A stretch of DNA of 64,000 nt, from contig JAMLGT010000005.1 in assembly GCA_023957755.1 (NCBI GenBank), forward strand, positions 124,001 to 188,000, read 5' to 3'. Both the position numbers and the translations under genes were made by a program. The notes beneath the pieces were generated by a model. It saw nothing but the letters and a program-made list of their open reading frames with translations, had not been told where the DNA came from and ran no database searches. This DNA is from Chitinophagaceae bacterium (GTDB taxonomy: Bacteria > Bacteroidota > Bacteroidia > Chitinophagales > Chitinophagaceae). Below, in pieces: positions 37,548 through 47,648 of this stretch (positions within the stretch are counted from its first letter, which is position 1; each line of letters begins with the position of its first letter).

Positions 37548-39836
37548 TTATCTCCACACAGGAATCTTAATGGTACTGGTGTTATACCACTTGATCTGCA
37601 AAGGCTCTCCTGCATCGGCAATGGTCTCTTCGCTTACATCCTTTCCGGTTCCATAATTTACCTGCCAGGCCGGACTTTTATTGATCCCTAATGCAATTAC
37701 AATGCGGCTGCCTTCTTTTACTAACTTGCTCGTAAAATAGTTTTTAGTCATTGGGATATTCTCCACTTTTCCCGGCTGCAGGAGCTGCCTTTTGGTCCTG
37801 TCTTTCGCCATACTCGCACGCTGCAGGTTACGATTCAGATAAAAATATTTTCCGTCCGGTTCCTGTACAAAAACATACATCACCAAATCCATATCCTTCT
37901 TGTTGACTGATGCAAAAATGTCTGCTATTACCGAGCCGTTTATCTCCACCTGCTGACTTAATGGCTCTGAAACGAAAACCATTTCATCTTTTGAGCTCCT
38001 AACAACAGAATCAATAATTTTATCTACCCCTGCGAGGAGGTTATCCTCAAAACGAATGAAACTTCTTTCCCTGAAATCAACTGTCTGATTTATAAATGAA
38101 TTCTTAACAGGTTTCCTGGTATCCAATTTAAAACTTCCGGACTTTTCTCCTTTTGTAAGATAAAATGTCAGCGTATCATTATTCATTTTCTCAAGGGAGG
38201 AGACATGGCGCCATTCGTTTTTACCCATCACCTGGAAGTTCACTTTGTCTTGTAGGATTTCTGGTCTGGCGCTATCTTTCATCACATAATCAAACCAATT
38301 AAAGATTACATCGTGAATCTGAATAGAGGCAACAGAATCTATTTCGTAATTAGATACCTTTTTCGCAGGATAAGCCTGTGCACCACCATGCGTATAGGGG
38401 CCAATTAACAGATAATGATTATCCCGTGCCCTTTGATTCCATTTCAGATGCTCATTGTAATAATAAAAAGCTCCAGGCTGGTCATCATCATAATAGCCTG
38501 TGATGCTAAGTACAGGAATATTAATTTTTGAATACTCTTCCTTTTGTGGGGTCATTGCCTGCCAATACTCATCGTATAATGGATGTGCGATCCATCGTTG
38601 GAAAATCGCATTTGGTCTTTCGTCTAAGGAATCAAGTGAGCTAAAACTAGCACCTGCCTTATACCATTTTGCATACAGGTCGTTCCATCTGGCAGTATCA
38701 CTAAATTCAGCCTCGTCAGTCATCTTATTATTCACTACATAATGAATCCAACTGAGCATATAGTTCATAAAAACACCATTATGGTTTGGATAGTCAACCC
38801 CGGGTGCTACTGAAACCGCAGGGACAATAGTTTTCAAAGCAGGATGTAACTTCTTTGTGGCTGCCCATTGCGAAAAACCAAGATAGCTTCCGCCGTACAT
38901 ACCTATTTGCCCGTCGCACCAGGATTGTTTGCTTATCCAGTCAATTATATGCCATGCATCTTCTGCATCTCTTTCAAAAGGCAGGATCGTATCTGTACTA
39001 AGTCGTTTGCCTCTTGTATTTACCACCACGCCAATATACCCCTTATCAGCGGCATCTATTGCCTTTTTTGTATCGCCTCCCGGATAAATATTAAATGTTA
39101 AAACCGCAGGTTGCTTTCCGGTCAATCCTCTTTTTTTGACGATTGTGGCGGATACATTACCACCATCCGGCATCTGAATAAGTACAGAATCCTCAATCTG
39201 ATAATTCTCTTTAATGCTGGCTGCAAAAACTTTTTTTCCTGCACGGAATAATTCCTCAAACAGCTTTTTTGATAAATAAATCTCACACAGATTAATGGCC
39301 GTCTGACTGGAGATACTATCACTCCCGCTTTTCCTGATGGCAGCTATCTGCCCCAGCAACATACTACCTAATGGAGGTTCGCCCTTACCTATTATTTCAC
39401 TAGCCAACATTTTAGCAGTTTCACCGGATAGCGACTGATATGCATGCTGGAGCGCATCATCATAATTCGTCTGAAAAGATTTACCATTTCCTTCTTCAAA
39501 CGAAACTGCTGCCAGAATGAACGGCCGAAAAAGAAATCCCACCACCTCTGAAATCAGCGAATCTTTCATTGGCGGCTTCATCTGATCCTCAAGCGTTCGC
39601 AATGCATTATTATAATCACCGGCAACAACCTGTAAAACCGGTAAAACGGTCATCACCGGAAAATAAGCTGAAGTTTCATTTCTATTATTTTGTTTGATGA
39701 GTGCTTTGGCCAGGGATGGCATGCTCAACTCCAAGGTGGTACTGTCCGAATATGCCCTTGGTGGGAAATATAAATTTTGACTAAAGCCCTGTGCGCCCGC
39801 AATCAAAACAATGATTAGCAAGAAAACTTTTTTCAT
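37548..39836 (-). CDS. Secreted CocE/NonD-family (S15-like) hydrolase
   Basis: A 762-residue protein with a signal peptide (ending QGFSQN). An N-terminal helical extension of about 220 residues (LRTLEDQMKPPMKDSLISEV) precedes the alpha/beta domain. The nucleophile motif GMYGGSYLGFSQWAA lies near 315. Then come a lid region and a C-terminal jelly-roll-like domain (SEPLSQQVEINGSVIADIFA) typical of X-Pro dipeptidyl-peptidases and CocE esterases. The His is probably in GPYTHGGAQ. It could cleave X-Pro dipeptides, acyl esters or beta-lactam-like amides; sequence alone does not decide. It lies 85 bp after the beta-lactamase-like gene and is likely co-transcribed. Confidence 0.9.
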   Translation of the reverse strand: MKKVFLLIIVLIAGAQGFSQNLYFPPRAYSDSTTLELSMPSLAKALIKQNNRNETSAYFPVMTVLPVLQVVAGDYNNALRTLEDQMKPPMKDSLISEVVGFLFRPFILAAVSFEEGNGKSFQTNYDDALQHAYQSLSGETAKMLASEIIGKGEPPLGSMLLGQIAAIRKSGSDSISSQTAINLCEIYLSKKLFEELFRAGKKVFAASIKENYQIEDSVLIQMPDGGNVSATIVKKRGLTGKQPAVLTFNIYPGGDTKKAIDAADKGYIGVVVNTRGKRLSTDTILPFERDAEDAWHIIDWISKQSWCDGQIGMYGGSYLGFSQWAATKKLHPALKTIVPAVSVAPGVDYPNHNGVFMNYMLSWIHYVVNNKMTDEAEFSDTARWNDLYAKWYKAGASFSSLDSLDERPNAIFQRWIAHPLYDEYWQAMTPQKEEYSKINIPVLSITGYYDDDQPGAFYYYNEHLKWNQRARDNHYLLIGPYTHGGAQAYPAKKVSNYEIDSVASIQIHDVIFNWFDYVMKDSARPEILQDKVNFQVMGKNEWRHVSSLEKMNNDTLTFYLTKGEKSGSFKLDTRKPVKNSFINQTVDFRERSFIRFEDNLLAGVDKIIDSVVRSSKDEMVFVSEPLSQQVEINGSVIADIFASVNKKDMDLVMYVFVQEPDGKYFYLNRNLQRASMAKDRTKRQLLQPGKVENIPMTKNYFTSKLVKEGSRIVIALGINKSPAWQVNYGTGKDVSEETIADAGEPLQIKWYNTSTIKIPVWR

Positions 39837-39921
39837 CTAAGTACAGTTTATTTGGTTATAAATTGTTTGAATCAAATAATATCACTTTGAAGATTATTTC
39901 TTCAACTGAAAATCAGGATAG

Positions 39922-41100
39922 CTACATTGCCACAATTCCATTTCTGTACAGATATTGCCAGAAACTTTGTGTCGGCAACATAAACGGCGTGGTGGTTGAA
40001 AATATCACGATGGTCAGATTATCTTTGGAATTCTTCGTCCGGAATGCATTCACACCAATAGTGCCGCCACTGTGATTGATTACGGTGCCCATGCCGGGGA
40101 CTTCGTTCGTAAACCATCCGTAACCATAATGTACTGAAGGAGACTGAAACGTTTTTACCTGGCCTTTAAAAAGCTCATTCAATGAGTTTCTGCCTATCAC
40201 TTTTGGTATTTCGCCATTCAGGCATTTTTCATAAAGTATCCAGTCGTTTAAAGTAGTGTAAACATTTCCATCACCCACCGTAGCCGGAATCAGGTTAAAA
40301 ACTTTGCGCCAGGCGCCGCTGGAAGGAATATAACATGCTGCATAATTTTTAATCTCACTTTCACGCTCCATAATACCACCGTGAATAAATGTATTTTTCA
40401 TTCCTGCGGGGATGAAAACATTTTGCCTCATGTAATCCCGGAAATCCATTCCTGTTACTTTTTCAATGATTTTGGCCAGCAGTACATATCCACGGTTGCT
40501 GTACTGCCATTTCCCTTCTGCGCCGGGTTCAAAACTAAATTCAGGTTGCGTGCGCATGATTTCAAAAACACCTTCGGTGGTCAGAAAGCCTTCTGCTGCA
40601 ACGTCAAGAAATTGCTGAAAATAATTTTCGGGTAAATTTTTAATTTCTTTTAAGCCGGCTTTTTCAAACCAATGCGATATATTACCAGAGTCTGATATTC
40701 CGGAAGTATGTGTCAATAATTGAAAAATGGTGATCTTATCTCCTTTTGGAAAACCGGGGAAAAATTTTCCGACCGTATCAGACACCGAAAGTTTTCCTTT
40801 TTCAACAAGCTGCATTACCGCCAGCGCCGTAAATGATTTACTGATAGAGCCGATGTTGAATTGCGTATTGGCATCAGCTTTTCTTTTATGCTCAATATCC
40901 GCATAGCCGAACCCTGCCTTGTACAATACCTTGTTGGAATTTCCAAGTATTAATATTCCTGTGCCCGGCCCGTTTGCATCAATAAGACCACTGAATATTT
41001 TATCAAGAGAATCTTTTGAAATAAGATCTTCTTTTGCCTGGGCATTTCCATCAAGAAAACCAAACAACAAAATGGTAATAATCATTAATTTTCTCATCAT
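39922..41100 (-). CDS. Secreted serine hydrolase of the class C beta-lactamase / S12 family
   Basis: A 392-residue protein with a signal peptide (ending GNAQA). Penicillin-binding-fold motifs are complete: SISK at 85-88 (nucleophile Ser85, base Lys88), YSN in WQYSNRGYVLLAKI and HSGG in VINHSGGTIGVNAF. Members include D-amino-acid peptidases, esterases and beta-lactamases, so the substrate is open. Only 2 nt separate it from the upstream S9A gene, which implies translational coupling and related substrates. Confidence 0.93.
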   Translation of the reverse strand: MMRKLMIITILLFGFLDGNAQAKEDLISKDSLDKIFSGLIDANGPGTGILILGNSNKVLYKAGFGYADIEHKRKADANTQFNIGSISKSFTALAVMQLVEKGKLSVSDTVGKFFPGFPKGDKITIFQLLTHTSGISDSGNISHWFEKAGLKEIKNLPENYFQQFLDVAAEGFLTTEGVFEIMRTQPEFSFEPGAEGKWQYSNRGYVLLAKIIEKVTGMDFRDYMRQNVFIPAGMKNTFIHGGIMERESEIKNYAACYIPSSGAWRKVFNLIPATVGDGNVYTTLNDWILYEKCLNGEIPKVIGRNSLNELFKGQVKTFQSPSVHYGYGWFTNEVPGMGTVINHSGGTIGVNAFRTKNSKDNLTIVIFSTTTPFMLPTQSFWQYLYRNGIVAM

Positions 41101-41102
41101 TT

Positions 41103-43292
41103 TTATTTTTTAAATTGAAAATCGGGGTCGCCGCACTGCCATAGCAAAAACGCATATTCTTTTGCCGTTTGCACGAATCGTTCATCAACGGTACTGCCGC
41201 CAAAATGACCGCTGGCATAGTTCACATCTAAGAACACAGGATTTTGAGAGCCACTGGCTCCCTGCATCCTGGCAGCAAATTTTGCAGGGATATAGCTGTC
41301 CACACGCGGGTCGTTCCATCCTGTGGTAATCAGTTGCGACGGGTATTTCACACCTTCCTGAATATGCTGGTAAGCATCCATTTCCAGCAGGGCGTAGAAC
41401 TCCACGGAATCTTTTACCGTGCCAAATTCGGGAATGTTGGCAGGACCGTTTGTTGTATGTTCAAATCGTAACATATTCAGTGCACCTACTTTGGTGATAG
41501 CCACTTTATACAGATCGGGGCGTTCGGTAACGGCTCTGCCAATTAAGATGCCACCTGCACTTCCTCCTGTAATACCGAATTTACCGGGCGAAGTATATTT
41601 ATTTTTGATTAAATATTCCGCACAGGCATTAAAATCTTTCCAGGTGTTGGGCTTGGTGGTTTTCTTACCGGCAATATGCCAGTCGTTGCCTTTTTCACCA
41701 CCACCACGAACGTGTGCCCACGCAAGAATAACGCCCCTGTTGAGCAAAGGCAGGTATTCTACTCCAAAGCCGGGGCCGTAAGTAATTCCATAAGCACCAT
41801 AGCCTTCCATAAGGCAAATATTGCTTCCGTCTTTCTTTAGTTTGGCTTTGTCATAAACAATGCTTAGCGGTACAGGGGTTCCATCGTGGGAGGTAACTTC
41901 CACTTCTTCATCCACGATATTTTCAAGATTGGAATAATTATATTTTGCAGTGAAAATGTCTGTATATAATTTTTTGCTTTGCAGATCATAACTGTAAAAA
42001 TTCAATGGAGTGGTCCAGCCACTGTTGAATAATAAAATTTCATTATCCTGGCCGGGAATTGCTTCGCTCCAACCATAAGCATTGATGGAAGAAAATCCGT
42101 CGCCATAAATATTGCCTCTAAGCGGCACATTGATTTCAGACAGTTTTCCTGTTTTAAATTCGTAAACAAAAGGTTTTGCAATCACCCCGTTTCTGATCTT
42201 GTTGAATACGAGGTAATCTTTCGTTTGTCCGAAACCACCTTCGATTCCCCAATCGTCTTTGCCTTCGGCGATGGTTGTTGCACGGGCTATATCCGGATTT
42301 TCAAGGTTCGTTTTCGCAATTTTAAATTGGGGATTGCCTTTGGATGTAAGAAAATAAAAATCATTACCGCGCGGTGAAAAATATTTCACTTCATCTGCCT
42401 TTGTAGTCAAGGGTTTCCAGTGAATGTGACCGCTTTTCAATTCAGATACAGATGCGTAGTACAAGGTGAGATTTTTTTCTACGCTCGACGGTCGCAAAAA
42501 CATATAGGGACAATCTTTGAAAAGACTCACATACGGATATTCCGAACGGGGTAAGATCTCCGGGGTTATCTGCGAACTTGCAATTATCAGATCTGATGAG
42601 GCCGGCGTTCCCAACACGTGCAATTTGCAGAGTAAGTCAAAGGCGTTCGCCGTATCGTGAACATCGTAATTTTTAGATTCCAAATATAGAATTTCAATGT
42701 TGCTGCCGACGGCAAACCAGCCTCCGCTATGTGGTATGATATCAGGAAGTAATTTTCCCGCTGCTACATCTATAATATGTATATCGCCAATTTCCGTTCC
42801 CACTTCACTAAGGTTGAGTATTATTTTGCTGCCATCGCTGCTTACACTCGGGCTATAATCATACGTTTTGCCTTCTGTATATTTCTGCGGGTCAAAGAGC
42901 AAGACTTCTTCTCCGTTTGCCCCTTGCCTGTAATACAATTTGTAAACCTGCTCACCGGACAATCTTTTTTGGTAAAAATATTTCCCACCTGCTTTTGCAA
43001 CCGGCATATAGCTCGCAGATTGCAAATTGTCCAATCTTTTCAATTCACTAATTAATTTATCCAGTCCGGGAATTTTTGTAAGATGCGTGTTTGTATAATC
43101 CGCCTGCGTTTTAAACCACATTTCCACTTCAGGGTTTTTCATATCTTCCAACCAGCGGTAAGGATCCGGATAGGTTACACCAAAATAGGTATCCGCGCTA
43201 TCCACAGTTTTGGTAGGCGGGTAATGCCACGTTTGTGCAGAGCCACAAAGGGTACATACAATAGCCCAATACAGTAAAAGTATTTTTTTCAC
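41103..43292 (-). CDS. Secreted prolyl oligopeptidase (S9A)
   Basis: A 729-residue endopeptidase cleaving after Pro in short peptides, exported by a signal peptide (ending CGSAQ). The N-terminal signature TVDSADTYFGVTYPDPYRWL and WFKTQADYTNTHL precede a seven-bladed propeller. The C-terminal hydrolase domain has LMEGYGAYG, WAHVRGGGEKGNDWH, the nucleophile motif GGSAGGILIG, an Asp in TGWNDPRVDSYIP and the His in ASGHFGGSTVDER, so the triad is intact. It is first of a tightly spaced hydrolase series. Confidence 0.95.
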   Translation of the reverse strand: MKKILLLYWAIVCTLCGSAQTWHYPPTKTVDSADTYFGVTYPDPYRWLEDMKNPEVEMWFKTQADYTNTHLTKIPGLDKLISELKRLDNLQSASYMPVAKAGGKYFYQKRLSGEQVYKLYYRQGANGEEVLLFDPQKYTEGKTYDYSPSVSSDGSKIILNLSEVGTEIGDIHIIDVAAGKLLPDIIPHSGGWFAVGSNIEILYLESKNYDVHDTANAFDLLCKLHVLGTPASSDLIIASSQITPEILPRSEYPYVSLFKDCPYMFLRPSSVEKNLTLYYASVSELKSGHIHWKPLTTKADEVKYFSPRGNDFYFLTSKGNPQFKIAKTNLENPDIARATTIAEGKDDWGIEGGFGQTKDYLVFNKIRNGVIAKPFVYEFKTGKLSEINVPLRGNIYGDGFSSINAYGWSEAIPGQDNEILLFNSGWTTPLNFYSYDLQSKKLYTDIFTAKYNYSNLENIVDEEVEVTSHDGTPVPLSIVYDKAKLKKDGSNICLMEGYGAYGITYGPGFGVEYLPLLNRGVILAWAHVRGGGEKGNDWHIAGKKTTKPNTWKDFNACAEYLIKNKYTSPGKFGITGGSAGGILIGRAVTERPDLYKVAITKVGALNMLRFEHTTNGPANIPEFGTVKDSVEFYALLEMDAYQHIQEGVKYPSQLITTGWNDPRVDSYIPAKFAARMQGASGSQNPVFLDVNYASGHFGGSTVDERFVQTAKEYAFLLWQCGDPDFQFKK

Positions 43293-43521
43293 GTCTAATT
43301 ACTTTTGATCTTTTTGTGTAACACCCGGATTAATCATCTTCATTGAAGACTATAGAAAATTAAGTCAGACTGGATTTCAAAAAAATATTCACTTGTATTA
43401 AAAGGATTAGAAGTTTTATAAGCCTCGAAAGCCGCATCATCATTAAGCATCAAGCCATAAAAGCACTTTTAATTCCTGCAAGATTTTGATGGCTTGCACT
43501 CTCTCATCGGAAATTAATTCT

Positions 43522-45204
43522 TTACCCCTTCTCCCTTTTCATTAATTCAACAGCTCTTAGTGGATTAATGATATTGATTCCTTTTTCATACAAATCTTTA
43601 TCGCTGGTGGAGATAATAAATCGCTTCACCTGTTCCGGTGTCAACTCCGGGTTTAGGCTAAAAAGTTTTATAGCAGTATTGCACACTACAGGTGAAGCTG
43701 CTGAAGTACCGCTGCTCTCAGGATAGGTATTCTTACTTTTCAGCTTAAAATGTCCGGGAGCAAACACATCTACATCCGGGCCATAGTTAGAGTATTTGGT
43801 TTTGAGCAGGTCTTTATACAAGGCCCCTACCACAATCGTATTGGGCAGGTGAATCTGATTGTTAAGTGCCGGATTGTCTTTCGTATTTACGCTATCATTT
43901 CCCGCGCTAAGCACAAAAAGAGTATTGGGAGCCTCTATAAAGCATTTCGTAAATCCATTCACTAATTGCCAGAACTTTTCTTCCCAAAACTTTTTTGTAC
44001 CTGTCTCATCCTTACCGCAGCCGGTTAGCGCGATTCCATTTTCATGCAGCGAAAGTCCCATTGAGTTTATTTCAACCACTCTTACCTTGTTGGCTTTTAT
44101 ATATTGGATTGCCTGCTGCCAAACCCGTAATCTTTCAGTCACCAGACTGTCGATTAACCATCGGTTGTGTGCAATGTCTTTGGTGAACCGGGATATTACT
44201 TCATCCCAATCCAGATCGTACTGAGAATGTTCAATCCCCATGACTCTTGCTGTCGGATTATCCTTCAGCATCAGCTCTACCGTCATGGTTCCATGTGCAT
44301 GATTAATATCAATTACACTTTTAAAATATGGCAAATCTTTCTTCCGGTCCAGATAGATGGGCGACGCCTTGTTATCGTCCATACGGTTAAAAATAACACC
44401 ATATATATCATCTGTCACTCCATTATGATCGTCATCTATTCCATTATCCGGTATTTCCTTTTCATTCTTCCAAATCTGGTTTTCGGGAAACTGATTCTTG
44501 TCAAAACATTGCATGTTGGCTGCAAGCACGATTTGGGGCTTGTCTGATTCTGAATAAGGATATTGCACACTTTCCCAGTATTGTGTAGCCTTGTCAAAAC
44601 CCTTATTTACCTCAGCGGCTAACTGCCTGATTTCACCCCCATAGGTTTCTGAAACTTTCAGGCTTGCGACAATTGCCATAATCTTTTTCACCTCATCGGT
44701 TGCCAATACTTTTTCCGGCTTTCTTAATTTTATTTTCAGGAATTGTTCAAAAATTTGCTCTAACATCATTGGGTCTCTCTTTGGCATACTAAATGCCACC
44801 AGGTTATCGCGATTTTCAGGTGGAATGTTCAACGCTTTGAAGGATACATTCATCTCTTCAAGAAAGGAGTTTTTGTTGTTTTTGATCCCTGCCTTAAAGT
44901 AACTTCTGCAGAGTGCCATCCACACAGCCGGAGCTTTTGAAAGCTTGTGTGCGGTGCTCTCTTCAACGAGTTGTAATCCCCCTGAATCATCACCGAGTAC
45001 CATAGCTATATCAATTTTATTGTCAGATGTAAGTGCACTTTGATCCGTCGACAATAAATTCTGAGCGGCGGCACGAAGCCACTCGTTATTCCCGAGAAGT
45101 GCCACCGTGGTTGTGTCTGTATATGGAAAGGTGCTACTCTGTCCGAAGATGGTGGAATAGCATCCCAGGAACAAAATCAGATAAAGCATTACTTTTCGCT
45201 TCAT
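43522..45204 (-). CDS. S8-family subtilase with Asn in place of the catalytic Asp
   Basis: A 560-residue exported protein (signal peptide ending TIFGQ). The first ~220 residues are a helical region of unknown role. The S8 fold follows: His304 in HAHGTMTVELM, oxyanion Asn in VLSAGNDSVN and Ser501 in SGTSAASPVV. The strand that should carry the catalytic Asp reads QIVLAANMQCFDKN. Anchored on the WKNEKEIPDNGIDDDHNG block shared with the subtilase at 5954, its Asn230 aligns with that enzyme's Asp74. The rest is well preserved, so it may be a weakened protease or a non-catalytic relative. It is 229 bp upstream of the S9A gene on the same strand. Confidence 0.9.
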   Translation of the reverse strand: MKRKVMLYLILFLGCYSTIFGQSSTFPYTDTTTVALLGNNEWLRAAAQNLLSTDQSALTSDNKIDIAMVLGDDSGGLQLVEESTAHKLSKAPAVWMALCRSYFKAGIKNNKNSFLEEMNVSFKALNIPPENRDNLVAFSMPKRDPMMLEQIFEQFLKIKLRKPEKVLATDEVKKIMAIVASLKVSETYGGEIRQLAAEVNKGFDKATQYWESVQYPYSESDKPQIVLAANMQCFDKNQFPENQIWKNEKEIPDNGIDDDHNGVTDDIYGVIFNRMDDNKASPIYLDRKKDLPYFKSVIDINHAHGTMTVELMLKDNPTARVMGIEHSQYDLDWDEVISRFTKDIAHNRWLIDSLVTERLRVWQQAIQYIKANKVRVVEINSMGLSLHENGIALTGCGKDETGTKKFWEEKFWQLVNGFTKCFIEAPNTLFVLSAGNDSVNTKDNPALNNQIHLPNTIVVGALYKDLLKTKYSNYGPDVDVFAPGHFKLKSKNTYPESSGTSAASPVVCNTAIKLFSLNPELTPEQVKRFIISTSDKDLYEKGINIINPLRAVELMKREKG

Positions 45205-46107
45205 ATTATATCACTTTATGTTATTGCCAACCAGGTTGGGCAAAGACTTTAAATTTATATACTCCACCAGGGGCTTCAGCCTCATTTCAAATAATTTAAC
45301 CAGACAACATTATTTGTTCCAGCCTCCGGGAATTAAAAACCAATATTCCTGAAGACGTATCGGCTGACCCCAAATGGGTCTTTCATAAAAATTCATGTTC
45401 AGTTTCTTTCTCAAAACCGAACACCACAGTTTTTCCGCAAAATCGTAGAGGATTTTCTTAAGAAGTGGATTTTCCGATTGGTTCTCATCGTTGTTTGTCA
45501 ATACCTTATCTAAAAAGCAGTTAGTCTCAGTACTACCAATCACGAAAACTGTCAAAAGATTAATAAAACTAGTTTTAAGAAAATAAGGACAAAAACGGAT
45601 TTTATTATCTGTACCCGTTTTCCCGATAAGTGGGCGAAATCGGGCGATAACCGGGAGGAAAAGGATTTATAACATGCCGGATTTATTACCCGTCCGGGAT
45701 TATAAAAATCAATTCTTTAAAAGATCCCAGGTCATATTGCAGGGAAATTACTTTGGGAGGAGGGAGTTGAAGAATTCCGCTTTTCAGCCTCAAATCACTT
45801 TAGTAATTATGTAAATGGCACAATCTTAAATCTGTGCTTTGATCATGTAAACTCTAAATGAAAATGGACGAATTATGGGGAAGCCGACAGATACTCCTGT
45901 TTTCTCCCAAATTCAAATACCTGATAGAAAAAAAACACAAACTCATCACAGTAGCGTTGTTTTCATTCGCTATAAGAAATCATCACCCTTCATTAGATTA
46001 TTCGTGTCTCTATACCTTCCAATACAGAAAAATTACAAGAAGGGGGCTAACTGAACGATTTTAACAGGATTGACATGCGTATCTGAAATATAGTGTCTTC
46101 CACAATT
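45205..46107. other. Long intergenic region with a repeat derivative
   Basis: It holds the shortened dispersed repeat at 45228-45308. An open frame of 81 codons on the minus strand (45310-45555) has no recognisable family or start signal. An AAGTGGGCGA word lies at 45628-45637 followed by GC-rich imperfect repeats (CGGGCGATAACCGGGAGG). Nothing else is supported. Confidence 0.35.
45228..45308 (-). repeat. Shortened derivative of the dispersed repeat, copy 4
   Basis: On the minus strand it reads TTGTCTGGTTAAATTATTTG then GAGGCTGAAGCCCC, matching the left half of the element at 5732. It then jumps to TATAAATTTAAAGTC and GCCCAACCTGGTTGG near the other end, leaving out about 50 bp of the middle. 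The right terminal CGGACAA is no longer clear. It lies immediately upstream of the Asn-substituted subtilase. Confidence 0.6.
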
Positions 46108-46959
46108 CTATTCCGGGCACTTGAAATTATATTCATTTTTATACTGGAAATCCCCGGATACATCTTTCCAAACCATCACAGATGCATACCCACTCGAGTG
46201 CAATTCTTTGGATTTCACTATCATCTTGCCTTGAGAAATAAGGCTTCCATCATCCATGTTTACAAACAAATATTCAACCGTACTACCTACCCCCGGATCT
46301 TTCAGCGGGTTAGGGAAAAGAGAAACCACGTCAATTGGGAGGCCCAATTTTTTGTAGTGGTCAGCATTCGTAACTTTCCCCTTTACCTCATACACTACAT
46401 ATTCAAATGGAATGCCATCTCCACCGGAAAGGATCTCTCTTTTAATTGTTCCATCAGCATTATACTCCCATTTAAAAAGTTCAGTCATGAAAATCTTTTC
46501 ATTCTCATATTCAGTAAGAAACATACTGGTAATCTGATCCGAATTATTGAGATCATAGCCATAGTCATAGTTTTCAAAAAGAACATTATCTTTATTAAAG
46601 CATTGAACTCTTGTTAATTTGGAACCTGAATAGGTAAACACATTTCTGCTTTTTATTTCATTTCCTTCTGTCAGCACTGTTTCCTTAATTAAATTATCTG
46701 AATCACGGTTTATTTTTACCACGACAGGTGTAGTCGTATAACTATCTGTGTATGTAATACCCGATATAACTTTCTTTTGGATATCGTAGCTATAGTCAGC
46801 CCGGTAGAAATTGGCCGAATCTGCAAACCAATGGTAGGATAGCAATACCGGAGTACTGCATTTATCCCCATTGCCGGGAAAGTGGAAATCCTGCTTTTTG
46901 CAAGAAACGAAAATAAAGGGAAAGGATACAATTATAAATGACGCCACCAACTTTTTCAT
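46108..46959 (-). CDS. Lipoprotein of unknown function, related to the one at 50670
   Basis: A 283-residue protein with a lipoprotein signal (MKKLVASFIIVSFPFIFVSC, lipid Cys followed by KK). The mature part is made of short strand repeats of the YxYDxxxxI / DxLIKE type, recalling YD-repeat or DUF4595-like lipoproteins (VFTYSGSKLTRVQCFNKDNV, FKWEYNADGTIKREIL). A conserved NPLKDPGVGSTVEYLF segment matches RDPGIQTSLEF in the protein at 50670. It is probably anchored in the outer membrane; the role is unknown. Confidence 0.75.
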   Translation of the reverse strand: MKKLVASFIIVSFPFIFVSCKKQDFHFPGNGDKCSTPVLLSYHWFADSANFYRADYSYDIQKKVISGITYTDSYTTTPVVVKINRDSDNLIKETVLTEGNEIKSRNVFTYSGSKLTRVQCFNKDNVLFENYDYGYDLNNSDQITSMFLTEYENEKIFMTELFKWEYNADGTIKREILSGGDGIPFEYVVYEVKGKVTNADHYKKLGLPIDVVSLFPNPLKDPGVGSTVEYLFVNMDDGSLISQGKMIVKSKELHSSGYASVMVWKDVSGDFQYKNEYNFKCPE

Positions 46960-47648
46960 GTTCTAAGTTTTTGATTATTGAGGAATAATTACTAATAACC
47001 TTATTGAAGACTTTACATATTGCATTGTTAACTGCTTTCCTCCTCCTCCTTTGATTAAGTCAGTTCTGGCCGTCTGGAAATTCCGGCTAACTGCCCGCAA
47101 TTCTCTGAATGTGAATGCACATAGAACAATTAAAAAAACACAATTCACAATTTCCACTCAGCTTAACACACTAGTAACCTTTAGTATAGTTTTTTTTGGA
47201 ATGATTGGATCATTGAACAGCAATTTAATACTGACAAAACCTGAACAAAAACCAGATTTATTAATTGGATATAATTCTTCTTTAGGTGGGTATGTTTAAA
47301 ACATATTCGGAGGCACTCCCAATGTTTTACATCTTTTTATTTTAGCCCATTAATTCAACACTTGCAGCCGAAGTGGGCATGCAGGGATCAGCCCGACAAA
47401 AGGTAAGAATTACTTATATCGTTTCTCAGTTAGACAAACCTGCATTATATTCCATAATTTGGCTTAGCAAAAATATGGCAACGGATAACCCCTGATAGTA
47501 CAACTTAAAAACCTGATAGCATTTTTCAACAAATGCACATTTTGATCCTATAAGTCTCAGGTGGTTTCTGCGTACTAAATGATACAGGAAAATTAAGATG
47601 AACGATCACTAAATATTTTAAGCAAGGGGAACCGTCCACCACCGATTG
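46960..47648. other. Long intergenic region with two copies of the GTGGGYATG word
   Basis: Several short open frames exist but none has a recognisable product. AGGTGGGTATG lies at 47284-47294 and AAGTGGGCATG at 47371-47381, the same word seen in other spacers. The region also carries the 3' end of the GH16 gene and the promoter area of the 46959 lipoprotein. Confidence 0.35.

Noticed and set aside
43859-44224. 121-codon plus-strand open frame opposite the Asn-substituted subtilase
   Set aside because: Antisense to conserved S8 motifs; no independent support.
45310-45555. 81-codon minus-strand open frame in a spacer
   Set aside because: No family, signal peptide or promoter recognised, and it abuts a repeat; kept only as a note in the intergenic entry.
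46093-46617. 174-codon plus-strand open frame opposite the 46108 lipoprotein
   Set aside because: The opposite strand has a clear lipoprotein signal and a related protein elsewhere in the window; this frame is Ile/Phe-rich shadow sequence.
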